Source: Limnothrix sp. CACIAM 69d
Lineage (GTDB): Bacteria > Cyanobacteriota > Cyanobacteriia > CACIAM-69d
NCBI GenBank assembly: GCA_001913845.2
Contig: MKGP02000008.1
Span: 1-37,188, forward strand
Reading direction: 5' to 3'
Length of the DNA stretch: 37,188 nt
Part shown: positions 6,663 to 13,530 of the stretch, in pieces
How positions within the stretch are numbered: the stretch's first letter is position 1
Layout of the letters: each line of letters starts with the position of its first letter
Notes under the pieces: model-generated
The model's input: the letters and a program-made list of their open reading frames with translations, nothing else
Database searches by the model: none
What the model was told of the DNA's origin: nothing
Made by a program: the position numbers and the translations under genes

Positions 6663-8735
6663 TCATGGGGTCAGAAACTTCAATTTCTTGTCTATGTTGC
6701 TCTGTAAATTTGGCTCAGTTTCCCGTTCCTGTGCCACGGAAAATCGCGTTTCGATATAGGGCAGCTCGATCATAAAACAACTGCCCACAGTCACCTCACT
6801 GGTCACCCCCACACGACCACCGTGAAGTTCCACAATCCGCTTCACCAGGGCCAAACCCAGACCCGTTCCCTCATATTTACGATTGAGGGCACTGTCAATT
6901 TGCACAAACGGCTGAAAAAGACGCTTGATATCTTCTTGCGCAATCCCAATTCCCGTATCAGTGATCGAAATTCGCACAAAATATTTTTGTAATTCTCCAT
7001 TCTTTTCTGCCTCATCTTCATCCTCGCCTTCTTCCTTTTGGCAAGTCACTTCTAGGGTGATACATCCGCCTTCTGGCGTAAATTTAAAGGCATTACTGAG
7101 CAAATTCAACAAAACTTGGCGAATACGACGCTCATCAATATATAAATCTGGCAAATTAGGCGATAGATTGGTTTTCAATTGAATATTCTTTTGTTCGGCT
7201 TGGGGCTGAATGAATGCCAAGCTTGATGCGCAAAGCGGCCCGATCGCAACGGTCGTGCAATTCAGCTCCAAAAACTCCGACTCGATCTTGGCAATATCCA
7301 AAATATCGTTAATTAGATCCAAAAGATGCGCACCGCTTTTTTCAATATTTTCCAAGGCTTTATATTGTTGCTTATTAACTCCACCAAAGATACCCTCTTG
7401 CAAAATTTCCGCCACTCCCAAAATCGTATTTAACGGAGTACGGAGTTCGTGGCTCATGGTTGCCAGAAAATTATCTTTCAGTCGATTCGACTGCGCGAGT
7501 TGATTGTTGGCTGTTTGCAACTTGCGTAGCAGGGTTTGCTGCTGATTAACCATATTGAAAAAGACATCAGACAAATGGCTAATTTCATCCCCTGAATTGT
7601 TGATATCGCTATGATTCCCGATCGTGCGATCGCAAACATCTAAAATGGGTTGCAAACGACGATTTAAAAGTCGAATAAATAACCAGACAACCAAGAGCAA
7701 GAAGATGGCTGCAATGACTGTGGCGCTAATGGCTCCTAATAAAGCAGGTTTAGCAACAGTCTCATAGGGAATCGCTTCCAACATCACCCATTGAGTTCTG
7801 GGAACTATTTGATAAACCCAATAGATTGAATCAGATTCAAAATGTGATTTTTCAATGCCTTGACTAATTTGGTAACGAACTTGTTCCCAAATAGGTTTTA
7901 GGGATGGAATGGATGAAATATTGGCCAATTGAGCAGCCTTGCGAGGATCAAGAGAATAGCTCAATAGTTGTCCATTTTTTGTGACTAGGGCGTAGTAGCC
8001 ACTGTTATTGAACGAAAGATCATCTTGACTTAAATTCAGATCACTAGCATCAATGTCTTTATTAAGATCATCAATATTAATATCTCCGTTCATCACAGCA
8101 ATCAACTGACCTTTTTGATTTCGGATCGTTCCTGAAAAAGTCATGAGTGCAATGGGATAATTATCATTCATATAAGGCTTTGACCAAAGATAGCGATCGG
8201 CCTTAACTGCATCTTTAAAATATTGCATCTTGGGGTATTGATCTACTGCCCATAGATCAACCAACGTGAATTTAGGATTTCGAGCAAGGGTAACCCCGCG
8301 ATCGGGAATAGATTCTTCAATATAGGGCCCAAACCACTCACGATCGACCAACCCCCTAGGGAACTGCATCACCCCAAATCCGGTGATCAGTTTAGGACGA
8401 GCTGACATAAATGAAAGTACTAATTTTTCATAGGCCTCGGGCGATCGCACACCACTATCGTGCAAGAAAATTGTTGCAGAAACCAAACTCTTTAAGAAAG
8501 TTTCACCACTGAGCAGCTCCGCATCGAGATGCCGAACCTTATTATCTGTTTCCGAAGTTAGTTGCAAAATCCGAACGGATTTCAGCTCACTATAAAATAA
8601 ATACCCTAAGCTGCCGAGACCAATGGAAGCAGCAGAAATCACCGCCACAAACAAGCGAGTGCCGATCGAACGAAGTCCAAATTTCATTGATTTAGCCGGA
8701 ACGGTTAGACCGTTTTGGGTTGAATGGCTTGTCAT
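6663..8735 (-). CDS. Membrane sensor histidine kinase with extracytoplasmic Cache domain
   Basis: A 690-residue kinase. Transmembrane helix 1 lies at about residues 28-48 and helix 2 at about 332-355 (LLGAISATVIAAIFLLLVVWLF). The 280 residues between look like a double Cache sensor (YFKDAVKADRYLWSKPYMND, LIAVMNGDINIDDL). A HAMP-like linker follows, then HisKA with His429 in MSHELRTPLN, and HATPase with N-box LNLLSNAFKF (about 543-552), G1 DTGIG (593-597) and G2 GTGLG (623-627). An acidic insert (EEGEDEDEAEKNGE) interrupts the ATPase domain. No response regulator is adjacent, so it is an orphan kinase. Confidence 0.9.
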   Translation of the reverse strand: MTSHSTQNGLTVPAKSMKFGLRSIGTRLFVAVISAASIGLGSLGYLFYSELKSVRILQLTSETDNKVRHLDAELLSGETFLKSLVSATIFLHDSGVRSPEAYEKLVLSFMSARPKLITGFGVMQFPRGLVDREWFGPYIEESIPDRGVTLARNPKFTLVDLWAVDQYPKMQYFKDAVKADRYLWSKPYMNDNYPIALMTFSGTIRNQKGQLIAVMNGDINIDDLNKDIDASDLNLSQDDLSFNNSGYYALVTKNGQLLSYSLDPRKAAQLANISSIPSLKPIWEQVRYQISQGIEKSHFESDSIYWVYQIVPRTQWVMLEAIPYETVAKPALLGAISATVIAAIFLLLVVWLFIRLLNRRLQPILDVCDRTIGNHSDINNSGDEISHLSDVFFNMVNQQQTLLRKLQTANNQLAQSNRLKDNFLATMSHELRTPLNTILGVAEILQEGIFGGVNKQQYKALENIEKSGAHLLDLINDILDIAKIESEFLELNCTTVAIGPLCASSLAFIQPQAEQKNIQLKTNLSPNLPDLYIDERRIRQVLLNLLSNAFKFTPEGGCITLEVTCQKEEGEDEDEAEKNGELQKYFVRISITDTGIGIAQEDIKRLFQPFVQIDSALNRKYEGTGLGLALVKRIVELHGGRVGVTSEVTVGSCFMIELPYIETRFSVAQERETEPNLQSNIDKKLKFLTP

Positions 8736-9065
8736 TGCTTAGCCCAGTAGCCTCAGTAGTGGACTGTGCAAAGTATAAAGAAGCACCTCTTTAACTAAAG
8801 AAAACCTAGTTTGAAACGCTAGTTAAGGCATGTGGCAAAATCACGAGGTATAAAAACATAATTGAATCCTAAATTTATGGATGCCAAATTTTTAAATTAG
8901 ACTGAGAAAGATACAATAAATCTAACAGCAGTTAAAGTTTTTGCCCATAATTAATTAACTGTTGAATGACCTAATCAACAGCTCATCTTCAGCCCGCTCT
9001 TGGTTGCCCAGCCGATACCCACAGCCCTCGTCTGCTGACTTTGGATGGTGGGCAAATTTTGGGGT
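8736..9065. other. AT-rich intergenic region upstream of the kinase gene
   Basis: No gene is supported. TTAACTA (8791-8797) and TAGTTAA (8820-8826) form a 7-bp inverted repeat about 60 bp upstream of the kinase start, a possible regulator site or 5' leader hairpin. The rest is AT-rich and featureless up to the decayed regulator copy at 9066. Confidence 0.4.
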
Positions 9066-9097
9066 GTTTTGCGTAATGCTTTTCCGGCCGTTCCCGC
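9066..9097 (-). pseudogene. Decayed third copy of the tandem XRE regulator
   Basis: Immediately after the stop of the downstream regulator, the minus strand continues as the 5' end of another copy. It reads G-T-A-G-K-A-L-R-K-T, against M-G-K-A-G-K-A-L-R-K-T in the intact gene. The start codon is lost (GCG in place of ATG) and similarity ends after about 32 bp. The junction is the same 'stop, then next copy' arrangement seen between the two intact genes. Confidence 0.6.
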
Positions 9098-9361
9098 TCA
9101 GTCCTCGCCCTCGGCCTCTTTAGGAGCCAACTCCCCGATCGCCCGGCCCAAATACACCTCAACAAAGGCCCGCGCCGCTTTCGGGTTCAACTGCTCCAGT
9201 GCATCCACGATCGCCGGAACCGATTCCGCCGTCGGGTCGCGTGTTTCCGCGAACCAATGGCTAATAGTGGCGCGATTGATGCCCATGCTCACCGCCAATC
9301 GATTTTGGGCGATGTTGTACTGCTGCAATGTTTTGCGTAGTGCTTTCCCGGCTTTTCCCAT
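9098..9361 (-). CDS. Small helix-turn-helix (XRE-like) regulator, second of tandem pair
   Basis: An 87-residue protein with an N-terminal helix-turn-helix (LQQYNIAQNRLAVSMGINRATISHWFAETRDPT) followed by a helical tail (VPAIVDALEQLNPKAARAFVEVYL). The tail is like that of small cyanobacterial Cro/CI-type regulators. It is closely similar along its whole length to the gene upstream. Its ATG directly follows that gene's TGA with no gap (TGAATG), so the pair should be translated in series. It probably binds DNA. The inverted repeat at 9665-9713 is a candidate target. Confidence 0.75.
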   Translation of the reverse strand: MGKAGKALRKTLQQYNIAQNRLAVSMGINRATISHWFAETRDPTAESVPAIVDALEQLNPKAARAFVEVYLGRAIGELAPKEAEGED

Positions 9362-9634
9362 TCAGTTTTCTCGCCCAAATTGCTTGGGTGACAGTTCCCC
9401 GATCGCCCGGTCTAAGTAAGCCTCGACAAAGGTTCGAGCTGCCGCAGGATTTAACTGCTCTAGGGCATCCACAATGGCCGGAATTGCCTCTGCCGTCGGG
9501 TCGCGCGTTTCCGCCACCCAATGGCTCATCGTGCCGCGCGCAATTCCCATCGTCACGGCTAAACGATTTTGCGTGAGGTTGTGCTGCTGTAGCGTTTCGC
9601 GTAATGCTTTCCCGGCTTTTCCCATGCCGCTCAT
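9362..9634 (-). CDS. Small helix-turn-helix (XRE-like) regulator, first of tandem pair
   Basis: A 90-residue protein, paralogous to the next gene. The helix-turn-helix is LQQHNLTQNRLAVTMGIARGTMSHWVAETRDPT and the shared tail is AIPAIVDALEQLNPAAARTFVEAYLDRAIGELSPK. Two Met codons (MSGM) offer alternative starts; the second matches the start of the paralogue. It is divergent from the 73-residue protein at 9727, and a 13-bp inverted repeat lies between them, which suggests autoregulation. Confidence 0.75.
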   Translation of the reverse strand: MSGMGKAGKALRETLQQHNLTQNRLAVTMGIARGTMSHWVAETRDPTAEAIPAIVDALEQLNPAAARTFVEAYLDRAIGELSPKQFGREN

Positions 9635-9664
9635 GGTGTCAAACTCGGGAAATCGCGTAAAGGT

Positions 9665-9713
9665 TGCGAGTTGACAACTTGATCGATTACAGTGGTTTTG
9701 TTGTCAATTCGCA
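9665..9713. promoter_or_regulatory. 13-bp inverted repeat, candidate operator of the XRE pair
   Basis: TGCGAGTTGACAA (9665-9677) is mirrored by TTGTCAATTCGCA (9701-9713), 12 of 13 positions matching, with a 23-bp spacer. Both arms include TTGACA, a -35-like hexamer, each pointing inward. The site sits between the divergent regulator pair and the small plus-strand gene, where an autoregulatory operator would be expected. Confidence 0.5.
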
Positions 9714-9726
9714 GCATTTAATCGAT

Positions 9727-9948
9727 ATGACTACCCCAACCAATGGCGATCGCCCTATTCTGGAACGCCTGAACCGCCTGGACGATCGCTGCAATCGGAT
9801 CATCCTCGTGGGTCAAGGCGAGTGGGTCGATCGCCTAATCAAGAGCCTGCACCTCTGCGGCATCGGCGAAACCATCCTTTGGAGTCCCGCCGTCCCCACT
9901 GGTCAGCCCGATCAAGTCGTCCGCATCCTGTCCCGATCGCGCCTCTAA
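9727..9948 (+). CDS. Small hypothetical protein
   Basis: A 73-residue protein starting at ATG 9727. A longer reading frame from 9664 would run through the putative operator, so the later start is preferred. The core RIILVGQGEWVDRLIKSLHLCGIGETILWSPAVPTG looks like an alternating strand/helix fold. The family is not recognised. It is divergent from the XRE pair and may be controlled by it. Confidence 0.6.
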   Translation: MTTPTNGDRPILERLNRLDDRCNRIILVGQGEWVDRLIKSLHLCGIGETILWSPAVPTGQPDQVVRILSRSRL

Positions 9949-9963
9949 CCCCCGTAGCCAAAA

Positions 9964-10009
9964 CAGACAGCGCCCCGCGATCGCCTGGTTGTAAAATGAG
10001 CGCTGTCTG
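9964..10009. repeat. 10-bp inverted repeat downstream of the small protein gene
   Basis: CAGACAGCGC (9964-9973) pairs perfectly with GCGCTGTCTG (10000-10009) around a 26-bp loop that contains GCGATCGC and a TAAAAT hexamer. There is no T-run, so it is not a simple terminator. Its right part belongs to the direct repeat shared with the purL promoter. Confidence 0.5.
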
Positions 10010-10015
10010 AATTGC
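9978..10015 (+). repeat. Left copy of direct repeat shared with purL upstream region
   Basis: These 38 bp align with 13478-13518 at 34 identical positions, 4 mismatches and 3 gapped bases. The shared core runs CGATCGCCT, GGTTGTA, AAT, CGCT, TCTGAAT, GC. Both copies have the same orientation. Confidence 0.55.
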
Positions 10016-10154
10016 TTCTTCAGAGCATTGCTAGTCGCAAAAAAGACAGTGAACCTGTTAGGCTAACCAGCAGTACTATGTTAGTGGTCAAAAATACCAC
10101 TTGACTTTCAAGCAACTTAGTACAAACAAATAATAGTATCAATGTACTTTTTCT

Positions 10155-11252
10155 ATGATGAATTCACTAATTATTGAAAAATTCAAACTATTCGATTACC
10201 TAGAAATCAAGAAACTCAGCCGAATTAATTTAATCGTCGGAAAAAACAATGTTGGAAAAAGTACTTTACTAGAAGCCCTAAAGCTTTATGCATCCAACGC
10301 CTCTGTCAATGAACTATTGGCAATTCTGGAAGACCGAGGCGAAATCTGGAAAAGTGAAGCATTCCCACTAGAGAAACAGTTAGCCGGTCACTTCCTCAGA
10401 AATTTATTTTTTGGTCGCAATATTCCTGATGTAGGAGCCAGAGGTATTGTGATTGGCCCTGCCGATCACCAAATTCGCATTTCTACGGCCTCCCGAAAAT
10501 ATACTCAAACAAAACTTGAATTTGGAGTTCCAACTCTTGACGATATCGAAGATCCTATAGAAGTAGTAACATTTCTATTTCTTGAGCAAAATAATAAACG
10601 ACAAACAATTCTCAGACTAGATCAGGGGCTTGCAGAAGCCCGAAGAAGATATCTCGCAAAAGTGTATTCTGCAGGGGAAGATGAAATCAACTATGCCCAT
10701 CAAAGTGTTTCAACTAAAAAGACATCTAGTCGAGTTCTAGACAACTTGTGGAATCTAAAGCGCTTGTCTTTGGGTGATGAGGTGATCAATGCACTGCAAC
10801 TTATTGATCATAAAATTTCCGGAATTACTTTCATTGACGACAATAGCTCTTCCCAAGAAAGAATTGGCTTAGTACAAATTGAGGGATCAGACGATCTCGT
10901 ACCCTTAAAAAGTATGGGAGATGGGATTAATCGACTCTTTGAAATTAGTGTGGCGCTGATTAATGCTCAAAATGGTTTGTTGCTGATTGATGAATTTGAA
11001 AATGGACTGCATTGGACAGTTCAGCCTCGTATTTGGGACATTATTTTTCAATTGGCAGAACGTCTTAATGTTCAGGTTTTTGCAACAACCCATAGTCGTG
11101 ATTGTGTGCAAGGCTTTGAGGCTGCATGGAAAAAGTATCCCAAGTTAGGATCCTACATTCGCCTAGATCAGAAAAATATAGGCATTCGAGCAACCGAATA
11201 TACACTCGAAACCTTGAGTGATTCTCTGGAAATGGATATTGAAACTCGGTAA
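10155..11252 (+). CDS. AAA/ABC-type ATPase, OLD-like (first gene of a pair)
   Basis: A 365-residue protein. Walker A is GKNNVGKST (residues 29-37), close to the N-terminus after a short strand (IIEKFKLFDYLEI). The ABC-like signature region is SMGDGINRL, Walker B is LLLIDE (275-280) followed by FENGLHW, and a switch histidine His313 lies in ATTHSRD. This is the AAA_15/AAA_21 architecture of OLD-family and AriA-like ATPases. It lacks a TOPRIM domain of its own; the next gene supplies a TOPRIM-like protein, so they probably act together. Codon use is AT-rich compared with purL, fitting acquired DNA. Confidence 0.8.
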   Translation: MMNSLIIEKFKLFDYLEIKKLSRINLIVGKNNVGKSTLLEALKLYASNASVNELLAILEDRGEIWKSEAFPLEKQLAGHFLRNLFFGRNIPDVGARGIVIGPADHQIRISTASRKYTQTKLEFGVPTLDDIEDPIEVVTFLFLEQNNKRQTILRLDQGLAEARRRYLAKVYSAGEDEINYAHQSVSTKKTSSRVLDNLWNLKRLSLGDEVINALQLIDHKISGITFIDDNSSSQERIGLVQIEGSDDLVPLKSMGDGINRLFEISVALINAQNGLLLIDEFENGLHWTVQPRIWDIIFQLAERLNVQVFATTHSRDCVQGFEAAWKKYPKLGSYIRLDQKNIGIRATEYTLETLSDSLEMDIETR

Positions 11253-11259
11253 TCGAAAA

Positions 11260-11934
11260 ATGCCCATCGTTTTTCAACAAGATCGAAAGAGAAATAAACA
11301 AAGAAATTGGTCACCCAAAGTTTTGCTAGTTGAAGGGCCCGATGATTGCCATGTCATTGCGAGCCTCAGTCAAGCCCATAAAATCCCTGATGTCTTTGAT
11401 ATTTGTGATTGTGGTGGATCACCGGAAGTGATTAAGCAGCTCAATGCACTGATTGCTCAATCAGATCCTCCCAAAATCATTGGAATTGTGATCGATGCTG
11501 ATGATCCGTCCTTGGATCAGAAATGGACTAGCATTCGAGACAAGCTACGGAACAATCATGGATATCAGCTTCCCATCAAACCTGTGGTTGAGGGCACTTT
11601 GATCAGGGGTAATAATGATCTCCCTGATCTAGGGTTTTGGTTGATGCCCAACAACCAAGTAACTGGCAAGTTAGAAAGCTTCTGTGCCGAATTAGCCGAT
11701 CCAGCTTCGCTAGCATTTTCAAAACATTGCGTTGCTGCGGCCCAAGAGCAAAACCTGACAACCTTCAAACCAGTTGACCTAGAAAAAGCGATTATCCATA
11801 CCTATTTAGCGTGGCAGGATGAGCCGGGATATCCCTTAGGGAAAGCAATTACGGCCCAATCGTTGCGCCCTGAGACTCCAATTGCTCGTGAATTTACGAA
11901 TTGGCTAACGCGCTTATTTGTCACCGATTCATAG
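11260..11934 (+). CDS. DUF3226-like TOPRIM protein (second gene of the pair)
   Basis: A 224-residue protein starting at ATG 11260, 8 bp after the ATPase stop. An upstream start at 11218 would overlap the ATPase gene by 35 bp. VLLVEGPDD carries Glu25 and IVIDADD carries Asp79 and Asp81, the E...DxD metal-binding set of TOPRIM folds. The remainder (LPDLGFWLMPNNQVTGKLESF, TYLAWQDEPGYPLGKAI) fits DUF3226. TOPRIM partners of OLD-type ATPases are nucleases in several antiphage systems. The nuclease role here is inferred. Confidence 0.75.
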   Translation: MPIVFQQDRKRNKQRNWSPKVLLVEGPDDCHVIASLSQAHKIPDVFDICDCGGSPEVIKQLNALIAQSDPPKIIGIVIDADDPSLDQKWTSIRDKLRNNHGYQLPIKPVVEGTLIRGNNDLPDLGFWLMPNNQVTGKLESFCAELADPASLAFSKHCVAAAQEQNLTTFKPVDLEKAIIHTYLAWQDEPGYPLGKAITAQSLRPETPIAREFTNWLTRLFVTDS

Positions 11935-12246
11935 CCCTACCAAATTCAGGTGATCGCCCCTGAGGGTAGGTTTATACTGCATCCCCGCGCTCGTGACCCG
12001 AACAGCACTGGTCGATCGAGGCGATCGGGGTAGGTTTGCTGAAAGTATGCCCGCAGTTGATGGGTGATGGGAATCAGTGCTGCTGGTAAATCGGGGGCTT
12101 CCATGGGATTAGCGGGGCGATCGCTTTGATAATATCGGTATAGACCAATTGATCTAGAGACTCTTTCTTATAGCAGTTTTTATGATAGGTTAATGTATGA
12201 TCGCCCACTGCACTCGTTAGACTTAATATTTTGAAGTTTTAATTCT
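11935..12246. other. Gap holding a broken nucleotidyltransferase gene
   Basis: About 310 bp without an intact gene. The left half is the minus-strand remnant at 11946-12104. The right half is AT-rich and should contain the promoter of the HsdR-N-like gene. The 13-mer ATCGCCCCTGAGG at 11953-11965 recurs at 13449-13461, just upstream of purL. Confidence 0.6.
11946..12104 (-). pseudogene. Truncated minimal nucleotidyltransferase (MNT) gene
   Basis: The minus strand encodes 52 residues including LRAYFQQTYPDRLDRPVLFGSRARG. VLFGSRARG (residues 33-41) is the signature of minimal nucleotidyltransferases, which normally continue with a DxD-type SDIDL motif and about 50 more residues. Here it runs CSINLPSG and stops, so the catalytic aspartates are missing. 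MNT proteins are antitoxins or partners of HEPN toxins, so this is probably the stump of a lost pair. Confidence 0.65.
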
Positions 12247-13392
12247 ATGCCTCCAAGAAATTTCTGTGATATTGACTCAAAATATTATCTTTTCGGAAAA
12301 TCAGATACTCCTGAAGAGAAAGTTCGTCAATGGATGATCTTTGAACTGCTAGCGGTCTACAACGTGCCAGTTCAGGCAATTTCAATAGAGTCGCCTGTAA
12401 AAGTGGGTACGAGATCACATTATGCCGATATTCTCATTCTCAAGGAATATCGACCATGGGCTGTTATCGAGTGCAAGAGGCAGGAAGACAGTGATATATC
12501 TAGCGGAATTCAGCAGGCAGTAAGCTATGCCAGTTGCTTACAAGCAGAGTTTGCTGCTTTTACAAATGGCACAGATTGGCTAGTAAAACGCTTCCATGCT
12601 GGTCAATGGTTTTCAGTACCTGATTTTCCAAGTTATAGTGCCAGAAATCATTCTAGAGTTAAATTAAGACAATTATCTTCATCCTATAGAGGGCTTTTTC
12701 TGCTTGTGCGATGGATTCACCAACATTCAAGCAACTTAGAATCACGAGATTTTTTACTGACTGCTTTAGAAAGGTTTGCTGATCAACTACCCCTTATATT
12801 TGATAGCAATTCGATGCTTCTTTGGTCGAATTTTCTAGGCGATTTTATAAAATTTTTCAAGGAACCCGGGTGGAGTCGTTGCGAAAATTCATCAGGCTTT
12901 GCACAAAATGAAGAAGGATATAAAGGATTTGTCAGATTATTTATATCTTTAACTAGGTACTATGAAAAAATTGATATGAGATTCAATTTTGAATTTCTAA
13001 ATATTCCCGCTGTACGCCTCTCATCTTGCTGTAGTTCTTCCTTGGATGAAATACTTGACTCCTATCATCGTGATCCTGGTTTGATCGGAGAAATTTCTGA
13101 TCTTTTTACACTATATATCGATACGCTCAATAAGCGCTACGAAGATCTACCTGGTCTTGAGCCAATCCTGATTAAGTTAATCCATTACTTGACACGTCAT
13201 TTTTATTTTGAAATGTCCTGCGCACAGAAGATTCCTATTCCAAACGCCGACATCAAGCTAAATCTAATTTTAATAGAGTTGATAAAGTTTATCTTTGAAG
13301 ATCATTTTTGCGTTTCTATTCCATGTCTTCTTGAAGAAAAAGAGTCTGGGGACTGGGAATCAATCTATGAAGACTTAGGTGAAGAAATATAA
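12247..13392 (+). CDS. Stand-alone protein with HsdR N-terminal-type nuclease domain
   Basis: A 381-residue protein. Residues 20-110 match the N-terminal PD-(D/E)xK nuclease domain of type I restriction subunit HsdR: TPEEKVRQWMIFELL (Glu23/Glu24), then ADILIL (Asp61), then AVIECKRQ (Glu75, Lys77). Residues 120-381 are AT-rich in codon use, contain no helicase motif and are not recognised. No hsdM or hsdS gene is nearby. Similar lone HSDR_N proteins are common in accessory DNA and are of unknown function. DNA cleavage is an inference from intact active-site residues. Confidence 0.75.
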   Translation: MPPRNFCDIDSKYYLFGKSDTPEEKVRQWMIFELLAVYNVPVQAISIESPVKVGTRSHYADILILKEYRPWAVIECKRQEDSDISSGIQQAVSYASCLQAEFAAFTNGTDWLVKRFHAGQWFSVPDFPSYSARNHSRVKLRQLSSSYRGLFLLVRWIHQHSSNLESRDFLLTALERFADQLPLIFDSNSMLLWSNFLGDFIKFFKEPGWSRCENSSGFAQNEEGYKGFVRLFISLTRYYEKIDMRFNFEFLNIPAVRLSSCCSSSLDEILDSYHRDPGLIGEISDLFTLYIDTLNKRYEDLPGLEPILIKLIHYLTRHFYFEMSCAQKIPIPNADIKLNLILIELIKFIFEDHFCVSIPCLLEEKESGDWESIYEDLGEEI

Positions 13393-13477
13393 CGAAGCAA
13401 GTAAATGGAATTCCCATTCTGACTGCCTTGCGCTAGGTATTTTTGTCAATCGCCCCTGAGGTTGGGAGCGGGCCCGC

Positions 13478-13518
13478 CGATCGCCTCGGTTGTACAATTA
13501 GGGCGCTTTCTGAATCGC
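13478..13518 (+). promoter_or_regulatory. Putative purL promoter region, right copy of direct repeat
   Basis: This copy includes TACAAT (13493-13498), a reasonable -10 hexamer 33 bp before the GTG chosen as purL start. There is no recognisable -35 box. It is the counterpart of 9978-10015, where the hexamer reads TAAAAT. Confidence 0.4.
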
Positions 13519-13530
13519 GCCACCAAAGCC

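Noticed and set aside
9727-10154. Toxin-antitoxin pair formed by the XRE regulators and the 73-residue protein
   Set aside because: The genes are divergent rather than co-transcribed and the small protein shows no toxin motif; only shared regulation is supported.
13462-13530. Longer PurL start at TTG 13462
   Set aside because: The extra 23 residues cover the likely promoter repeat and are not expected in PurL; GTG 13531 gives the usual N-terminus.
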